In this document: positions 1-10,200 of the stretch, piece by piece
How positions within the stretch are numbered: position 1 is the first letter of the stretch
Layout: each line of letters starts with the position of its first letter
Assembly: GCA_030432695.1 (NCBI GenBank)
Contig: JAUILN010000004.1
Span: 558,001 to 622,000 of the forward strand
Direction of reading: 5' to 3'
Length of the DNA stretch: 64,000 nucleotides
From: a bacterium
GTDB lineage: Bacteria > Planctomycetota > UBA1135 > UBA2386
Translations under genes and position numbers: made by a program
Notes under the pieces: generated by a model
The model's database searches: none
What the model was told of the DNA's origin: nothing
What the model saw: only the letters and a program-made list of their open reading frames with translations

Positions 1-243
1 CATCGGGAAGCCGGTGCCGAGGTCGGCGAAGCCGAAGCCCTTGTTGAACACCAGACGTCCGCCGCGTGAGGCGGCGACCGTCGCACCGGGGATCCCGGCT
101 TGCGCCATCGTCGCGACGATCGGGCCGTGCAGCGGGTCGAGGCTCGGGTGGCCTTCGCCGATGATCTGGGCCGGCAGGGCGAGGGGCGACAGTGCGACGG
201 CGGCGGTGGCGACGGCGGAGCGGAGCGTGCGGCGCGAGGTCAT
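1..243 (-). CDS. Beta-lactamase-like (CubicO/class C type) serine hydrolase, N-terminal part only
   Basis: The gene runs off the left edge of the window, so only the first 81 codons are present. The ATG at 243 follows a GAAGGA-like ribosome site. The product begins with a double arginine and a hydrophobic stretch ending in ALPAQ, a normal Sec-type signal peptide. The segment after it, GIPGATVAASRGGRLVFNKG, matches the start of the serine beta-lactamase/penicillin-binding-protein-like fold, where the first strands read GxPGxxVAV and then a glycine-rich KGFGxAD turn. The catalytic SxxK, YxN and HxG motifs would lie outside the window and cannot be checked. Such proteins are usually exported esterases or peptidases rather than resistance enzymes. 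The family call rests on the N-terminal motif alone. Confidence 0.75.
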   Translation of the reverse strand, partial: MTSRRTLRSAVATAAVALSPLALPAQIIGEGHPSLDPLHGPIVATMAQAGIPGATVAASRGGRLVFNKGFGFADLGTGFPM

Positions 244-359
244 CGGGAGGTCCTTCGGTTCGTGACACGGCGCGCGAGGAGGTCGCCGCCACGTTCGGGA
301 GCGAAGGGTCCCGTGGGTTTCCAAGGTGACTTCCGGTCAGCCCGAGGCACCCGGCGCAC

Positions 360-883
360 TCACGACTCCGGCCGTACCTTCCGCCAGTCGATCGGGATCT
401 CCTCGTGGGTCTGTGGATCCCAACTGCTCGGTCCACTCCGAACAGGTCGCCCCCGTAGGCGTGCACCATCACCAGCGGTTCGGCCAGCGGGTTGTGGATC
501 ACGTGGATCACGTCGGCGGGATTCGGCAGGACCCCTGGAGCGACGACCGAGGTGGAGCCGGCGGCGCGTAGCCGACTGCCCTCGCGTTCGAAGAACTCGT
601 TGTCCTCGCGACCGTGGCAGACTCCGACCACCGACCAGAGGTTGTGGTTGTGCGGGGCGACGCGGAAGCCCGGCGGGACGCTGCCGGCGAGCAGCGTGAG
701 CCGGTCCGAGCGATGGACCGCGAGGTCGGCGAGGTTCGCGAACTCGGTGCGCCGGCCGGCCGCGGCGATGAGGATCGGGTCGCGCACCACCTCGAGGAGG
801 ATCGCGGCGATGCGCGCCTGTTGGTCGGGGTCGTCGAGTGCTTCGACGCAGCGGTCGACGAGCGGGGCGAAAGCGGGCTCCAT
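360..883 (-). CDS. Cysteine-dioxygenase-like cupin (COG5553 type), probable frameshift near the 3' end
   Basis: Reading from the ATG at 883, the protein has the metal-binding cupin pattern of predicted double-stranded beta-helix enzymes: PHNHNLWSVVGVCHGRED (His78 and His80, then an acidic pair), followed by VIHVIHNPLAEPLVMVHAYG, which should supply the third histidine. Cys89 and Tyr143 sit roughly where cysteine dioxygenase has its cross-linked pair. After GGDLF (residue 148) the frame loses sense and has no stop before the next gene. The expected ending, SSWDPQTHEEIPIDWRKV, continues in another frame up to the TGA at 360-362. The span of 524 bases is one short of a whole number of codons, so one base appears to be missing near 428-436. 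This is either a real mutation that alters the last 25 or so residues or a sequence error. Family assignment is good, activity unknown. Confidence 0.7.
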
Positions 884-962
884 GCGGTCTGTCCTGCGCG
901 GCGGTTGGGGGTGGGCGCAGGCTCGTCCTCGATCGAGCGGGTCGCTGCAAGATCCGGGGTGA

Positions 963-1319
963 TCAGCGCCGTCCGTCGGCGTAGCGCCGTGCATTCGCGA
1001 AAGCCCGGAGCATCTCGTCGCGGCGCACCGGGTTGGCGCTGTGGACCTTCATCTCGGCCGGCGGCGCGGCCTGACCGGTCGCGGCGCGCTCCTCGATCCA
1101 GCGGGCCACGCGGAAGCCCTCGTGTTCGGAACCGGGGATGCCGAGGTCGTTGTCGAGCGAGACGGAGACGATGGCTTCGCCCTTCGCCTCCAGGATCGCG
1201 ATCGCCTCCTCCACGGTGCGCACCCAGACTTCGTCGCCGGCGGCGCCGAAGAGATGCTGGATCGCGGGGTCGGTCGGGTCCCGCTCGTCGTCGAGCCAGA
1301 GGCGGATGCGGTGCGTCAT
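963..1319 (-). CDS. Small cyclic-phosphate-processing receiver-like (cREC) protein
   Basis: This 118-residue protein starts at the ATG at 1319; a longer reading from 1424 adds only low-complexity residues. It opens with a strand and an acidic turn, LWLDDERDP (residues 7-15), has TVEEAIAIL in the first half, and then SVSLDNDLG (52-60), followed by an amphipathic WIEERA helix. That order of an N-terminal DDxR turn and a central SLDxDLG turn is typical of the receiver-like domain proposed to process cyclic phosphates. Members occur alone or beside RNA-repair and defence genes. Here the neighbours give no such link: the upstream gene is a membrane protein and the downstream gene a cupin. It is complete and unfused. 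Confidence 0.7.
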   Translation of the reverse strand: MTHRIRLWLDDERDPTDPAIQHLFGAAGDEVWVRTVEEAIAILEAKGEAIVSVSLDNDLGIPGSEHEGFRVARWIEERAATGQAAPPAEMKVHSANPVRRDEMLRAFANARRYADGRR

Positions 1320-1356
1320 GGTCGTGGTGGATGATCTCTGCCTGAGTTCGCTGGCG

Positions 1357-4300
1357 TCATGCATCCGGGTCGTGGTCCGGATGCTCGCGACCGTCCGCGT
1401 GGCTCCCGCGCCCATACCGCGCATACACCAGCGACACCCCGACCAGAAGCGCGCCGAGCACCAGGAACGACAGGATCCGGTAGACCGGCTCCAGGTGGGC
1501 GAGGTCGGCCGCGAAGGCCTTGACCACGCAGAGCGTCAGCGTGACCAGGCCGACGATGCGGAACGACTGCAGGTGGCGGGCGAAGCCGTAGGCGACCAGC
1601 AGCGCGCCGCCGCCGCTGACCGCCGCGGTGAGGTAGCCGCCGCCGAGCAGCGAATCGAAGACCGAGAGCGTCAGCAGCACGAAGGCGACCGGCTCGAAGA
1701 ACGGGCCGCGGGTCGCGGGGGGATACCAGGCGCGAGGGGGCACTCGCGTGACGGCGCGCGCTGCGCCGAGTCGGTAGGTCTCGGCCGAGAGCAGCAGTGC
1801 TCCGAGTGCGGGAACGGGTGCCAGCACGGTCAAGGGAGTGTTGCCGTCGGCGGCGAACACCCGCCAGGTCGCCTCGGTGGCGGTCGCCAACAGCAGGATG
1901 GCGAGGCCGCGCGCGGCGCCGTGCAGGCAGCGGTCCACCCGGAACGCGCCGGCGGTCGAGACGACGGCCAACAGCATTGGCCACGCGAACAGCTGCGGAC
2001 GGTCGCTGACGTCGGCGTGCAGCGCGAGGGCGAGGTCGCCGACCATCAGCAGCGCGGCGGCCCACAGGAACGCCTCGGCCGTGAAGGCGAGGCTCGGGTG
2101 GTGGCGATCGAACCGGGGTTTGGCGGCGAGGGTGAGTTCGCGGAGCGCGGCGGCGACCGTCAGTGCGACCAGGAGGATCGACCAGCGCAGCCACGCGGGG
2201 TCGATCCGTCGCGGGTCGTCGGGTGCCCAGTCCGCTTCGGGTGTGAGGGCGAACCGCGCTTCGTGGGCGGTGAGACCTGCGGCGACGAGGGCCATGCAGA
2301 TCGTGATCCCGGCGGCCAGCGCGGCGACCAGCACCAGCGGTCGGTCGATGACGGCTGCGAGCGGCGGCCGACTCGCGAGCCACGGCAACAGCAAGCCGCA
2401 ACCGGCCGCCAGCAGCGCCCATGGCAGGGCCAGGCGTTCGTTCGGGAACAGCGCGTAGCCGATCGCGCCGGCGACCAGGACCCCGACGAGGAGCAGTGTG
2501 GCGCGGAGCGGCAGGAGCGCGGCGCCATGCAGAGGGGCGCTCGGAGCTGCCTCGCGCTCGGTGCGAAGCGGCAGTGCGGTTGCGAGGAGGAGCGCGGTCG
2601 GCACGCCGGCCCAGAACAGGGGTGCGGGGATGCCGATCCAGGCGGCGTCGGTGGGGAGCGACGCGACCGCCCTGCGCAGGTCGAGGAGCGAGGGTAGCAC
2701 CCACACCGCGGATGCGAACGCGAACACGCGAGCCTGCAGCGACTCGCAGGTTGCGACGAGGGCGGTGGCGGGTGAGTTCGGCGCGGCGCCGTTCGGAGCG
2801 CTTCGCCACGCGAGCAGCCCCCACAGCGCGAGGCCGGTGCCGGCCAGCGCGATCGGGCCGAGGTGCGGATGGACTCCGCCACCGTTGCACCACGCGAACA
2901 GCGCGAGGCCCGCAGCGAGGAACGACACCCGCGCGGCGAGGTCGCCCTGCTCGGGGGCGAGCCAGCCGGGTCGCGGGGACGCGGCATCGGGCGCGGCGTC
3001 GGGCGAATCCGCGCGCAGTCGGGCCAGCTCGCGGCCGACCGCCTGCAGCACGACCGCGATCAGCAGCAGCGTCGCGTCGCCGATCCACGGGGTGTCGGGG
3101 CCGGCGTCGCCGAGCGGGTGACCGAGGCGGATCGTGGTCGTCCAGATGCCGGCACCGAGTGCCGGGACCAGGGCCAAGAGGCGGAGACCGGTGCGGCCGT
3201 CGGACCCCGCGTCGCCGACGACGAAGCGGGCGACCACCAGCAACAGGGCCGACAGCGCGGCGAGGCCGAGCTGCGCGCCACCGGTCGACAGGCCCCAGAC
3301 CATCGCCAGGGCGCCGAGCGCCACCGCGAGCGCGGCCGAGATCGCGAGGTCACGACCCTCACCGCGACGGAACGCCAGGCCGGCCCGCAGCGCGGGCAGC
3401 ACGGCGAGCACCGTGAGCTGGGCCCAGGGGCCCGGTCGTTCGACGTCGCCTTCCAGCAGCGCGACCAGCAGTGCGGTGCCGAGCAGCAGCAGCACGCGCG
3501 CGATCGCGAAGCTCGCGTCGGTGCGGTTCGACGGGCGTTCGCCGGTGGCAGCCGCGAGTCCGGCCTGCCGTCGTTGCGCACGCCACAGTCCCAGGCCGAG
3601 CAGGACCACCTGGACCACGAACGCCCACTGCAGCGGTGCGTGGTTCTCGAGGCCGCCCGGCGAGCGGAGCAGCCACACCAACTGGCCGAGCAACGTCAGC
3701 GGCACCGCGGCGACCGCGACCGCGGGCCGGACCAACCGGTCGGCGACCGCGAGCTGGGCCACGCCGAGGATTGCCAACGCGAGGCCCACCTGCGGACCCG
3801 GCGTGCTGGCCACCACGCCGAGTGCCGCGAAGCCGTGCGCCAACACGATCGCCCGCGAGTCGCCGAGTCGCACCGCGTGGCCGATCATCGCCGCGGCGAC
3901 GCCGGCCAGCAGCAGCATGCCGAGCAGCGGGTCGTCGACATTCTGCAGGGCGCCGACGTTGTGCAGCGCGAACGCCAACGCGTAGAGCACCGCCCAGCCG
4001 CCGGTGATCAGGCCGAGCCCTACGTAGAGGAAGCGCTCGTGGCGCAGCGCGCGCAGGCCGCCGAGCAGCATGCCGGTGCCGGTCACCGCGGCGATCGTGA
4101 TCTTGCCCCAGGCACCGGTCGACGGGATCACGTACGCGAGGAACAGCGCCACGCCGATCACCAGCACGCCGATGCCGAGCCGGTTGAACAGGCGCTCGCC
4201 GACCTTCAGTTCGAGGTCGGCCTCGCGCTGAGGGGCGGGGCGCGGAGTCGGCCCGGGCGGCTCGGTGCGGTTCCCTGTGGGCCCGGTCGCGGCCGCGACG

Positions 4301-4680
4301 GGTTCGGGCACCGGCGACGTCGCGTCGGGCGTCGGCCCTGTCGGCACCGGGGGGACGGCCGACGGGGCTGCGTGGCCGATCCGCCGGTCGGCTTCCTTCC
4401 GTGCGCGGTCGAAGACACTCGGCGCGGCCTCCGGCGTGGAGTCCGGAGTCTCGGGTTCCGGTGTCGGCGACGTATCGGCGGTCGCGGCAGGCACGGGTGC
4501 CGGCGCCGGCACCACCCCGAGTCGATCCTCCAACCGTCGCACCTGCTCGCGGAGTCGGGCGATCTCCTTGCGGTGCGTGTCGAGGGAACTCCGCTGCGAC
4601 AGAGCCAGCACGATCGCCACCACCGGCGACAGCGCCCACACGAAGGCGAGCAGGCCGAGCACGAAGTAGATGGGTTCCAC
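1357..4680 (-). CDS. DUF2339 giant polytopic membrane protein
   Basis: The 1107-residue product has one N-terminal membrane segment (YFVLGLLAFVWALSPVVAIV), then a short coiled-coil-like helix rich in Arg, Glu and Leu (about residues 31-56), then a Pro/Ala/Thr-rich linker (about 60-150). The rest, from LKVGERLFNRLGIGVLVIGV onward, is a long chain of perhaps 25 or more hydrophobic helices. This order, coiled coil then LNRIGVVxLxxG then many helices, is that of the DUF2339 predicted membrane proteins, whose biochemical role is unknown. The C-terminal SFLVLGALLVGVSLVYARYG block is also typical of the family. It lies 116 bases downstream of the glycerophosphodiesterase gene on the same strand and could be co-transcribed with it. 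Confidence 0.85.
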   Translation of the reverse strand: MEPIYFVLGLLAFVWALSPVVAIVLALSQRSSLDTHRKEIARLREQVRRLEDRLGVVPAPAPVPAATADTSPTPEPETPDSTPEAAPSVFDRARKEADRRIGHAAPSAVPPVPTGPTPDATSPVPEPVAAATGPTGNRTEPPGPTPRPAPQREADLELKVGERLFNRLGIGVLVIGVALFLAYVIPSTGAWGKITIAAVTGTGMLLGGLRALRHERFLYVGLGLITGGWAVLYALAFALHNVGALQNVDDPLLGMLLLAGVAAAMIGHAVRLGDSRAIVLAHGFAALGVVASTPGPQVGLALAILGVAQLAVADRLVRPAVAVAAVPLTLLGQLVWLLRSPGGLENHAPLQWAFVVQVVLLGLGLWRAQRRQAGLAAATGERPSNRTDASFAIARVLLLLGTALLVALLEGDVERPGPWAQLTVLAVLPALRAGLAFRRGEGRDLAISAALAVALGALAMVWGLSTGGAQLGLAALSALLLVVARFVVGDAGSDGRTGLRLLALVPALGAGIWTTTIRLGHPLGDAGPDTPWIGDATLLLIAVVLQAVGRELARLRADSPDAAPDAASPRPGWLAPEQGDLAARVSFLAAGLALFAWCNGGGVHPHLGPIALAGTGLALWGLLAWRSAPNGAAPNSPATALVATCESLQARVFAFASAVWVLPSLLDLRRAVASLPTDAAWIGIPAPLFWAGVPTALLLATALPLRTEREAAPSAPLHGAALLPLRATLLLVGVLVAGAIGYALFPNERLALPWALLAAGCGLLLPWLASRPPLAAVIDRPLVLVAALAAGITICMALVAAGLTAHEARFALTPEADWAPDDPRRIDPAWLRWSILLVALTVAAALRELTLAAKPRFDRHHPSLAFTAEAFLWAAALLMVGDLALALHADVSDRPQLFAWPMLLAVVSTAGAFRVDRCLHGAARGLAILLLATATEATWRVFAADGNTPLTVLAPVPALGALLLSAETYRLGAARAVTRVPPRAWYPPATRGPFFEPVAFVLLTLSVFDSLLGGGYLTAAVSGGGALLVAYGFARHLQSFRIVGLVTLTLCVVKAFAADLAHLEPVYRILSFLVLGALLVGVSLVYARYGRGSHADGREHPDHDPDA

Positions 4681-4796
4681 GGTGGGTCGTCTGGCCAGGC
4701 GGCAACTCGGCGCAGGAATTCCGAGCCGGACTCCCTCGGCCAGCGAGGCCGCACGTTGCCGTCACGTCGTCCAGATTGTCGCCGGGCGGCGATCGT

Positions 4797-6971
4797 TCAC
4801 AGCCCCAGAACCACCGTTCCGGTCCACGCCACGTCGCGCAGCGCTCCGCCGAGCCGTGGATCGACGACCAACGCCTGGCCGTGCACGGACAGGCCGGCCA
4901 GCGCGGGGTCGGCCGGAATGGATAGGTCGAAGCGCGTCGCGCCGAGGTTCGACACCGGGCTGTTTGCCGGGACGTCGATCGGGAAACCCGGCGTCGACAG
5001 GTCGACCTGCACCTGGCAACCGCCACCGAGGTCCCTGGGCGTGGTTGCTGCGCGCGGTGCGATCAGCAGGGACGCGAACGCGCCGACCCCGGCATCGACG
5101 AGACGCAGCGCGAAGCCCTGGTGTCCGAGTTGCGGCAGGCTGCGGGCGGTCAGCGAGGGGGTGCGCGCGAACCCTCCCGGGCAGCCAACGCCCGCGGCGC
5201 TCAGCGAGGCGGTGTGGAACGGGACGAACGTGAACGCGAAGCCGCTGTCCTGAGGCGACCCGCCGGGCAGGTCGAGCGACTCGATGCGGAACCCGCCGAG
5301 GCCGGCGTCGAAAGCGTGCGCGAACACGTTGTCGTCGGGCTCGCCGGAGACGAGCTGCGCGGCGGTGACCGCCAGGACGCCATCGCCCGCGTCGTCGACA
5401 CCGGGGATGCGCAGCAGGTAGTCGCCGGGGCCGAGACGTTGCGCGGTCCATGCCGCAGCGCCGGCGCCGATCTGGTTCGCGTTGCTGCCGACCCGGCCGG
5501 TGACGGCCGCGAACGCCGCGGCGCGTTCGTACGGCGCGAACACGAAGCTCCAGTCGTCGTCCTCGCCCGCGGCGAAGTCCTGGCCGTTGTCGCGCAGCGC
5601 GACCAGCCAACCCGAGTCGTCGGGCAGGGCCGCGGCGGCGGCGCAGTTGTCCTCGTTCGACGCGCCGACCACGTGGAGCACGCCGTCGCGCGAGGGGCGC
5701 AGCCCGGGCAGTCTGCAGACGTAGCGTCCGACCGCGGCGCGGGTGATCGAGGTACCCGCCGGCAGATTGCCGCCGAACGCCAGGCTCCCGTTCCCGCGGA
5801 CGTGCCCACCGATCCAGCCCTCCGCGAACGGGAACCAGCACACCGCCACCTCCGCGCTCCGCTCTCCGCCGGCGCCCAGCGGGCTCATCGCGATCCAGGT
5901 CCCGCCATTCGAGAGGTTGCCACCCGCGGTGAACATCCCCGGGACCTCGACCGACGTCGGCACCGCCGCGCCGATCCGATTCCGCGAGGCCAGCAGCACG
6001 CCGCGGAACTGTGCCAAGGGTTCGCCGCGGCCGTCGGCGCCCGGACCGATGCCCAGGTCGTAGTCGCCGCGGTTGGCGGCGGGCGGCTGCAGGTCGAACA
6101 GCCGGCGGCGGTCGAGGGTCAGCGTCGGCGTGTTGGTGGTCGGATCGTCCGGCAGGAGGCGCGCGGCGCCGAGCGCGACGGGTGGCGCGGGCGAAGCGAG
6201 GATCGTCGCGAGCCGCGCCGGGTCGTTGGCGATCAGCGCTTCGACACCCTCTGCGGCGAGGTAGCGGGCCGGGGCCGCGACGTCGAGCGTCCAGGCCCAG
6301 ACGGCGAGGCCGGCCTGGCGGGCGCGGGCGATCGCCGCCGGGTCGAGTTCGGACCAGGCCCAGCTCACGCGCGTTGCGCCGGTGGCTACGATGCCCTGCA
6401 CGGCGGCCGGATCGAGGCGGCCGGAGCCGACACACATCGTCTGCAGGCCCGGCGCGAGGCGGTGCGCGGCGGTGAGGAAGGTCCAGTCGAACGCGGTGAG
6501 GATCGTGCTGCCGACGCTGCCCGTGCGTTGGAGCTCGGAGACGACCGCTGCGGCGCTACCGGCCTTACGCTCGAGAACCGGGACCAGTCCGAGCCGTCGA
6601 CACTCCGCGAGGACCTCGGCGAGGGTCGGCACCCGTTCGCCGGCGAACGATGGGTCGAACCACGAGCCGGCATCGAGGGCGCGCACCTGCGCGAAAGTGA
6701 GCGACGCCACCGCGCCGGAGCCGTCGGTGGTCCGGTCGACCGTCGCGTCGTGCATCGCGACCAGGACTCCGTCGGCCGTCTCCCGCACGTCGAACTCGAC
6801 CGCGCCGGCCGGTCCCGCGGCGGCGCGGACCGCGGCGAGGGTGTTCTCCGGCGCGATGGCGGAGTGGCCGCGGTGGGCGACCAACGTTGGCGCGCTCTGG
6901 GCCGAGCCGGGCACGCCCGACGCCGCCGCGAGGGCGAGCAGGATCGCGGCGGGGCGGTGGGGGGCGGTCAT
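4797..6971 (-). CDS. Secreted glycerophosphodiester phosphodiesterase with long C-terminal extension
   Basis: The ATG at 6971 gives a clean signal peptide (residues 1-26); the longer reading upstream is low-complexity. The first part, to about residue 240, is a GDPD-family TIM barrel: VAHRGHSAIAPENT gives His33, Arg34 and Glu42, VEFDVRETADG gives Glu59 and Asp61, and MHDATVDRTTDG gives His74. These are the general acid/base and metal residues of enzymes that hydrolyse glycerophosphodiesters to glycerol 3-phosphate and an alcohol. Residues of about 245-724 are unlike any GDPD I know: a tandem secreted beta-type region with two weakly similar segments (WFPF..., FVPF...), ending in a C-terminal domain similar to that of other exported proteins nearby. 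Export makes a role in scavenging phospholipid debris plausible. Confidence 0.85.
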   Translation of the reverse strand: MTAPHRPAAILLALAAASGVPGSAQSAPTLVAHRGHSAIAPENTLAAVRAAAGPAGAVEFDVRETADGVLVAMHDATVDRTTDGSGAVASLTFAQVRALDAGSWFDPSFAGERVPTLAEVLAECRRLGLVPVLERKAGSAAAVVSELQRTGSVGSTILTAFDWTFLTAAHRLAPGLQTMCVGSGRLDPAAVQGIVATGATRVSWAWSELDPAAIARARQAGLAVWAWTLDVAAPARYLAAEGVEALIANDPARLATILASPAPPVALGAARLLPDDPTTNTPTLTLDRRRLFDLQPPAANRGDYDLGIGPGADGRGEPLAQFRGVLLASRNRIGAAVPTSVEVPGMFTAGGNLSNGGTWIAMSPLGAGGERSAEVAVCWFPFAEGWIGGHVRGNGSLAFGGNLPAGTSITRAAVGRYVCRLPGLRPSRDGVLHVVGASNEDNCAAAAALPDDSGWLVALRDNGQDFAAGEDDDWSFVFAPYERAAAFAAVTGRVGSNANQIGAGAAAWTAQRLGPGDYLLRIPGVDDAGDGVLAVTAAQLVSGEPDDNVFAHAFDAGLGGFRIESLDLPGGSPQDSGFAFTFVPFHTASLSAAGVGCPGGFARTPSLTARSLPQLGHQGFALRLVDAGVGAFASLLIAPRAATTPRDLGGGCQVQVDLSTPGFPIDVPANSPVSNLGATRFDLSIPADPALAGLSVHGQALVVDPRLGGALRDVAWTGTVVLGL

Positions 6972-7224
6972 CGCCGCAGGATAGGGGCAGCGGCGGTGAG
7001 TTTGTCGCTCGTCCGAAGTCACGAGCCCACACGGCACGTGTCGCGGCCCGCGCCGAGCAGAGCCGGGCCGATGGCGAGGAGCAGGCACGGCGGGCTGTGA
7101 CATTTTCTCGAGTCGTCGAGGGGAAACCGGCGTGCACCTGGAAGGACGTACGGCGCCACGTCCGGGAGCGGGCGGGGAGCCCCGTCTCGCACTCGTTCCC
7201 GTCAGGAATCCAGGAAACCACTCG

Positions 7225-10200
7225 ATGAAGCGTCTCGTCCTTCCAGCCTTTGGGCTGTCCCTCGCGGTCGCGGCCGGCTGCGCGCAGCTCGGCGTCGGCA
7301 TCACCGCCGAACTCCATGAACCGGCCTTCGGCGTCGACCCCGACGAGGGGGAGCAAGGCCTGGAACAGGGTGCCAATGCCGGTGGCAATCGGGGGCTGCG
7401 AGCGGCCTATCGGATGTCCGCCTACCGCGACGCATCCGGCAACATCCCCCACGACGCGATCCTGCGGGCCCAGGCAGCGCTCTCCGTCCTTCCGGAGAGT
7501 GTCGGTACGGCCGGTGGGCTCGACTCCGCCAACTGGACCAATCCGGGGCCCGGCTTCGGGCGGATCCGCGCCTTCGCGGCGCATCCCGCCGATCGCAACC
7601 TGCTGTTCGTCGGAAGCGTCTCGGGTGGGATCTGGCGGTCCACCGACCGTGGCATGAACTGGCAGCCGGTAGACGACCGCATGGGCAACCTCGCGATCAC
7701 GTCGATCGTCGTCGACCCGGCGGCGCCCGACGTGCTGTACGCATCGACCGGCGAGGGCTATGCCAGCAACATCTCGAGCGGCTTCAATACCGGTGCGCGC
7801 GGCGCGGGGATCTTCAAGAGCGTCGATCGGGGCGTCAGCTGGTCGCGGCTACCTGCGACGGCGACGGCGGATTTCTACTACACCAACCGACTGGCGATCG
7901 CCTCCAATGGCCGATCGCTGCTCGCTGCGACCGATACCGGTCTCTGGCAGAGCACCGATGGCGGGGCGTCGTTCCTGTTGCGAGCGGGTGGATCGACCGA
8001 GCGGTCTCGTGAGGTGGAGTTCCATCCGAGTCGCTCCGACGTGGCGGTCGCGTACCTGAACAGCTTCGCCAACGGGACCCGGGCGGTGTATTCGGTCGAC
8101 GGGGGCAATACCTGGCAGAACGCCACGGGACTCGCCGACCCCATCCGCCGCCGCATCGAGTTCGATTTCCATCCGGGGTGGACCGGCGCGGGCAACGGCT
8201 GCGTCTATGCGCAGATGGAGATCACCGGTGGAATCGCTCTCTATCGGAGCGTCGACGGCGGCGCGAGCTTCGTCGAGGTGCAGCGCAACTACATGTATGC
8301 GGCGCAGATGTTCTACAACAACACGCTCTTCGTGGCGCCGACGCCGCGCGATGCGAATCCCGCCAATGACGTGATCCTGTGCGGGACGACCACGTTGGCG
8401 CGGTCCACCGACGGCGGGGCCAGTTTCGACACGAACATCTACTCGGGTCAGGCACACGTCGACTTCCATCTCCTGCAGGAGGTCGACGGGTTCGACGGCG
8501 GCGCCTCGCGCGGCGCATGGCTGTGCAGCGACGGCGGCTTCTTCCGGGTCGACGACGTGCTCGGCTCGCCCTTGCCGATCACCAATCTGAACGACGGCTT
8601 GAAGATCCATCAGCACTACGCCGGGTCCCGCGATGCGGCTTCCGGTCAGATGATCACCGGGGCGCAGGACAACGGCGTCTGGTATCGACAGGACGGCCAG
8701 TCCTGGTCCTTCGTGATGTTCGGAGACGGTGGGTACAGCGCGATCGACCCGGTCGATCCGGCCTACGCGTACGGTTCGACTCAGTTCGGTGCGATCGTGC
8801 GTTTCCACAACGGCGGCAGCCCGCAGTGGATCAGCGGCACTCAGCGCAGCAATCCGCGGACGGTCGAGAAGCTGCCCGGCTACATCATCACCGACGCGCG
8901 CGACCGACGTTCGCAGTTCATCGCCCCGGTGGTGATGGACCCCAACCAGCCGCAGAGGCTGTTGGTGGGCATGGAGCGACTGTGGCGGACCAATGATGCC
9001 CGAACGCCCAACGACGAGGTCGCCCGCACCGGCCCGGCGTGGGCGGTGATCAAGCCGGCGCATTCGAGCGGACTACCGATCTCGGCGGTCACCATCGATC
9101 CACAGAACCCGGACGTGGTGTTCGTGGGCCACACGTTCGTCTCGGGCATCGCCCGGACCACCAACGGCACCGCGGCGAACCCGACCTGGACCGAGGTCGG
9201 CGCAGGCGTGCTGCCGGCCCGGCACGTCTCGCGCATCCTCGTCGACCCGCAGGACTCCAACCGGGTGTTCGTGGTCTACGGCGGGTTCACTCCCGACAAC
9301 GTGTGGCGCAGCCTCGATGCGGGCCAGACCTGGACCTCGCTGGCGAGCTTCCCGGCGGTGCCGGTGCGCGATCTGAAGATCCACCCCACCCGGCCGACCT
9401 GGCTGTATGCGGCCACCGAACTGGGGCTCCTGGTCAGCGAGGACGACGGCGTGACCTGGACCGACTCGGCGTCGCCCTCCGACGTGTCGATCTTCGAACT
9501 CGAGTGGTCGAACGACGAGCTCTACTGCTTCACCCACGGCCGGGGGACCTTCCACCAGCGGGCGGTCGACGCGGTGCCGGGTCCGGACCTCGAAGTGGTC
9601 GCACTGTCGACTCCGGCGGGAGGCACGTCCTGGGACGGCGGGACCCGCTATCCGCTCACGCTGACGCTGCGCAATGCCGGCAACGTGGCCAGTCCCGGCG
9701 GTGCGCTGGCCATCGTGATGTCGTCCGACCAGCTCGCCACCGTGGGGGACGAACTGCTCGAGACCGCGGCGATGCCGGGCCTCGCGCCGGGACAGACCAC
9801 CACGTTGAACCTGCAGTTCGGCACGCCGGCCTGCTGGAGCACGTCGGGCACGGGACACGTCGGCGTGATCCTCGACGCCGCGAACCGCATCCAGGAGACC
9901 GACGAGAACGACAACGCCGCGGTGCTACCCGCTGCGCGGAACCTGGTGGCCTACAACGGGCCCATCCGGCGGATCGAGTACCTCGACCCACGCTTCGAGA
10001 ACTCCGCCGGCGCCGCCTGGCGCGGTTTCGCCCAATGGTCGGCCGGCCAGGGGGTCACCGCGCGGCTCTGCGCCTCGGCTCCGCAGAACGGCGGCTTGGC
10101 GGTCATCCCGTTCATGAGCTTCAGCGCGACGCCCGCACCCGACGACCTGGCGAGCATCAGCCTGTCGCTCCCGGTGTTCTCGCCGGTGATCGGTTTGACC

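Noticed and set aside
2863..5253. Long open frames on the strand opposite to the DUF2339 gene, up to 796 codons
   Set aside because: They are rich in Arg, Ala, Gly and Gln/His repeats without family motifs, and the opposite strand has a clear DUF2339 protein. GC-rich codon use in real genes keeps antisense frames open.
7107..7120. Small inverted repeat CTCGA/TCGAG upstream of the Asp-box gene
   Set aside because: Five-base arms are too short to tell from chance in this DNA, and no promoter was seen with them.
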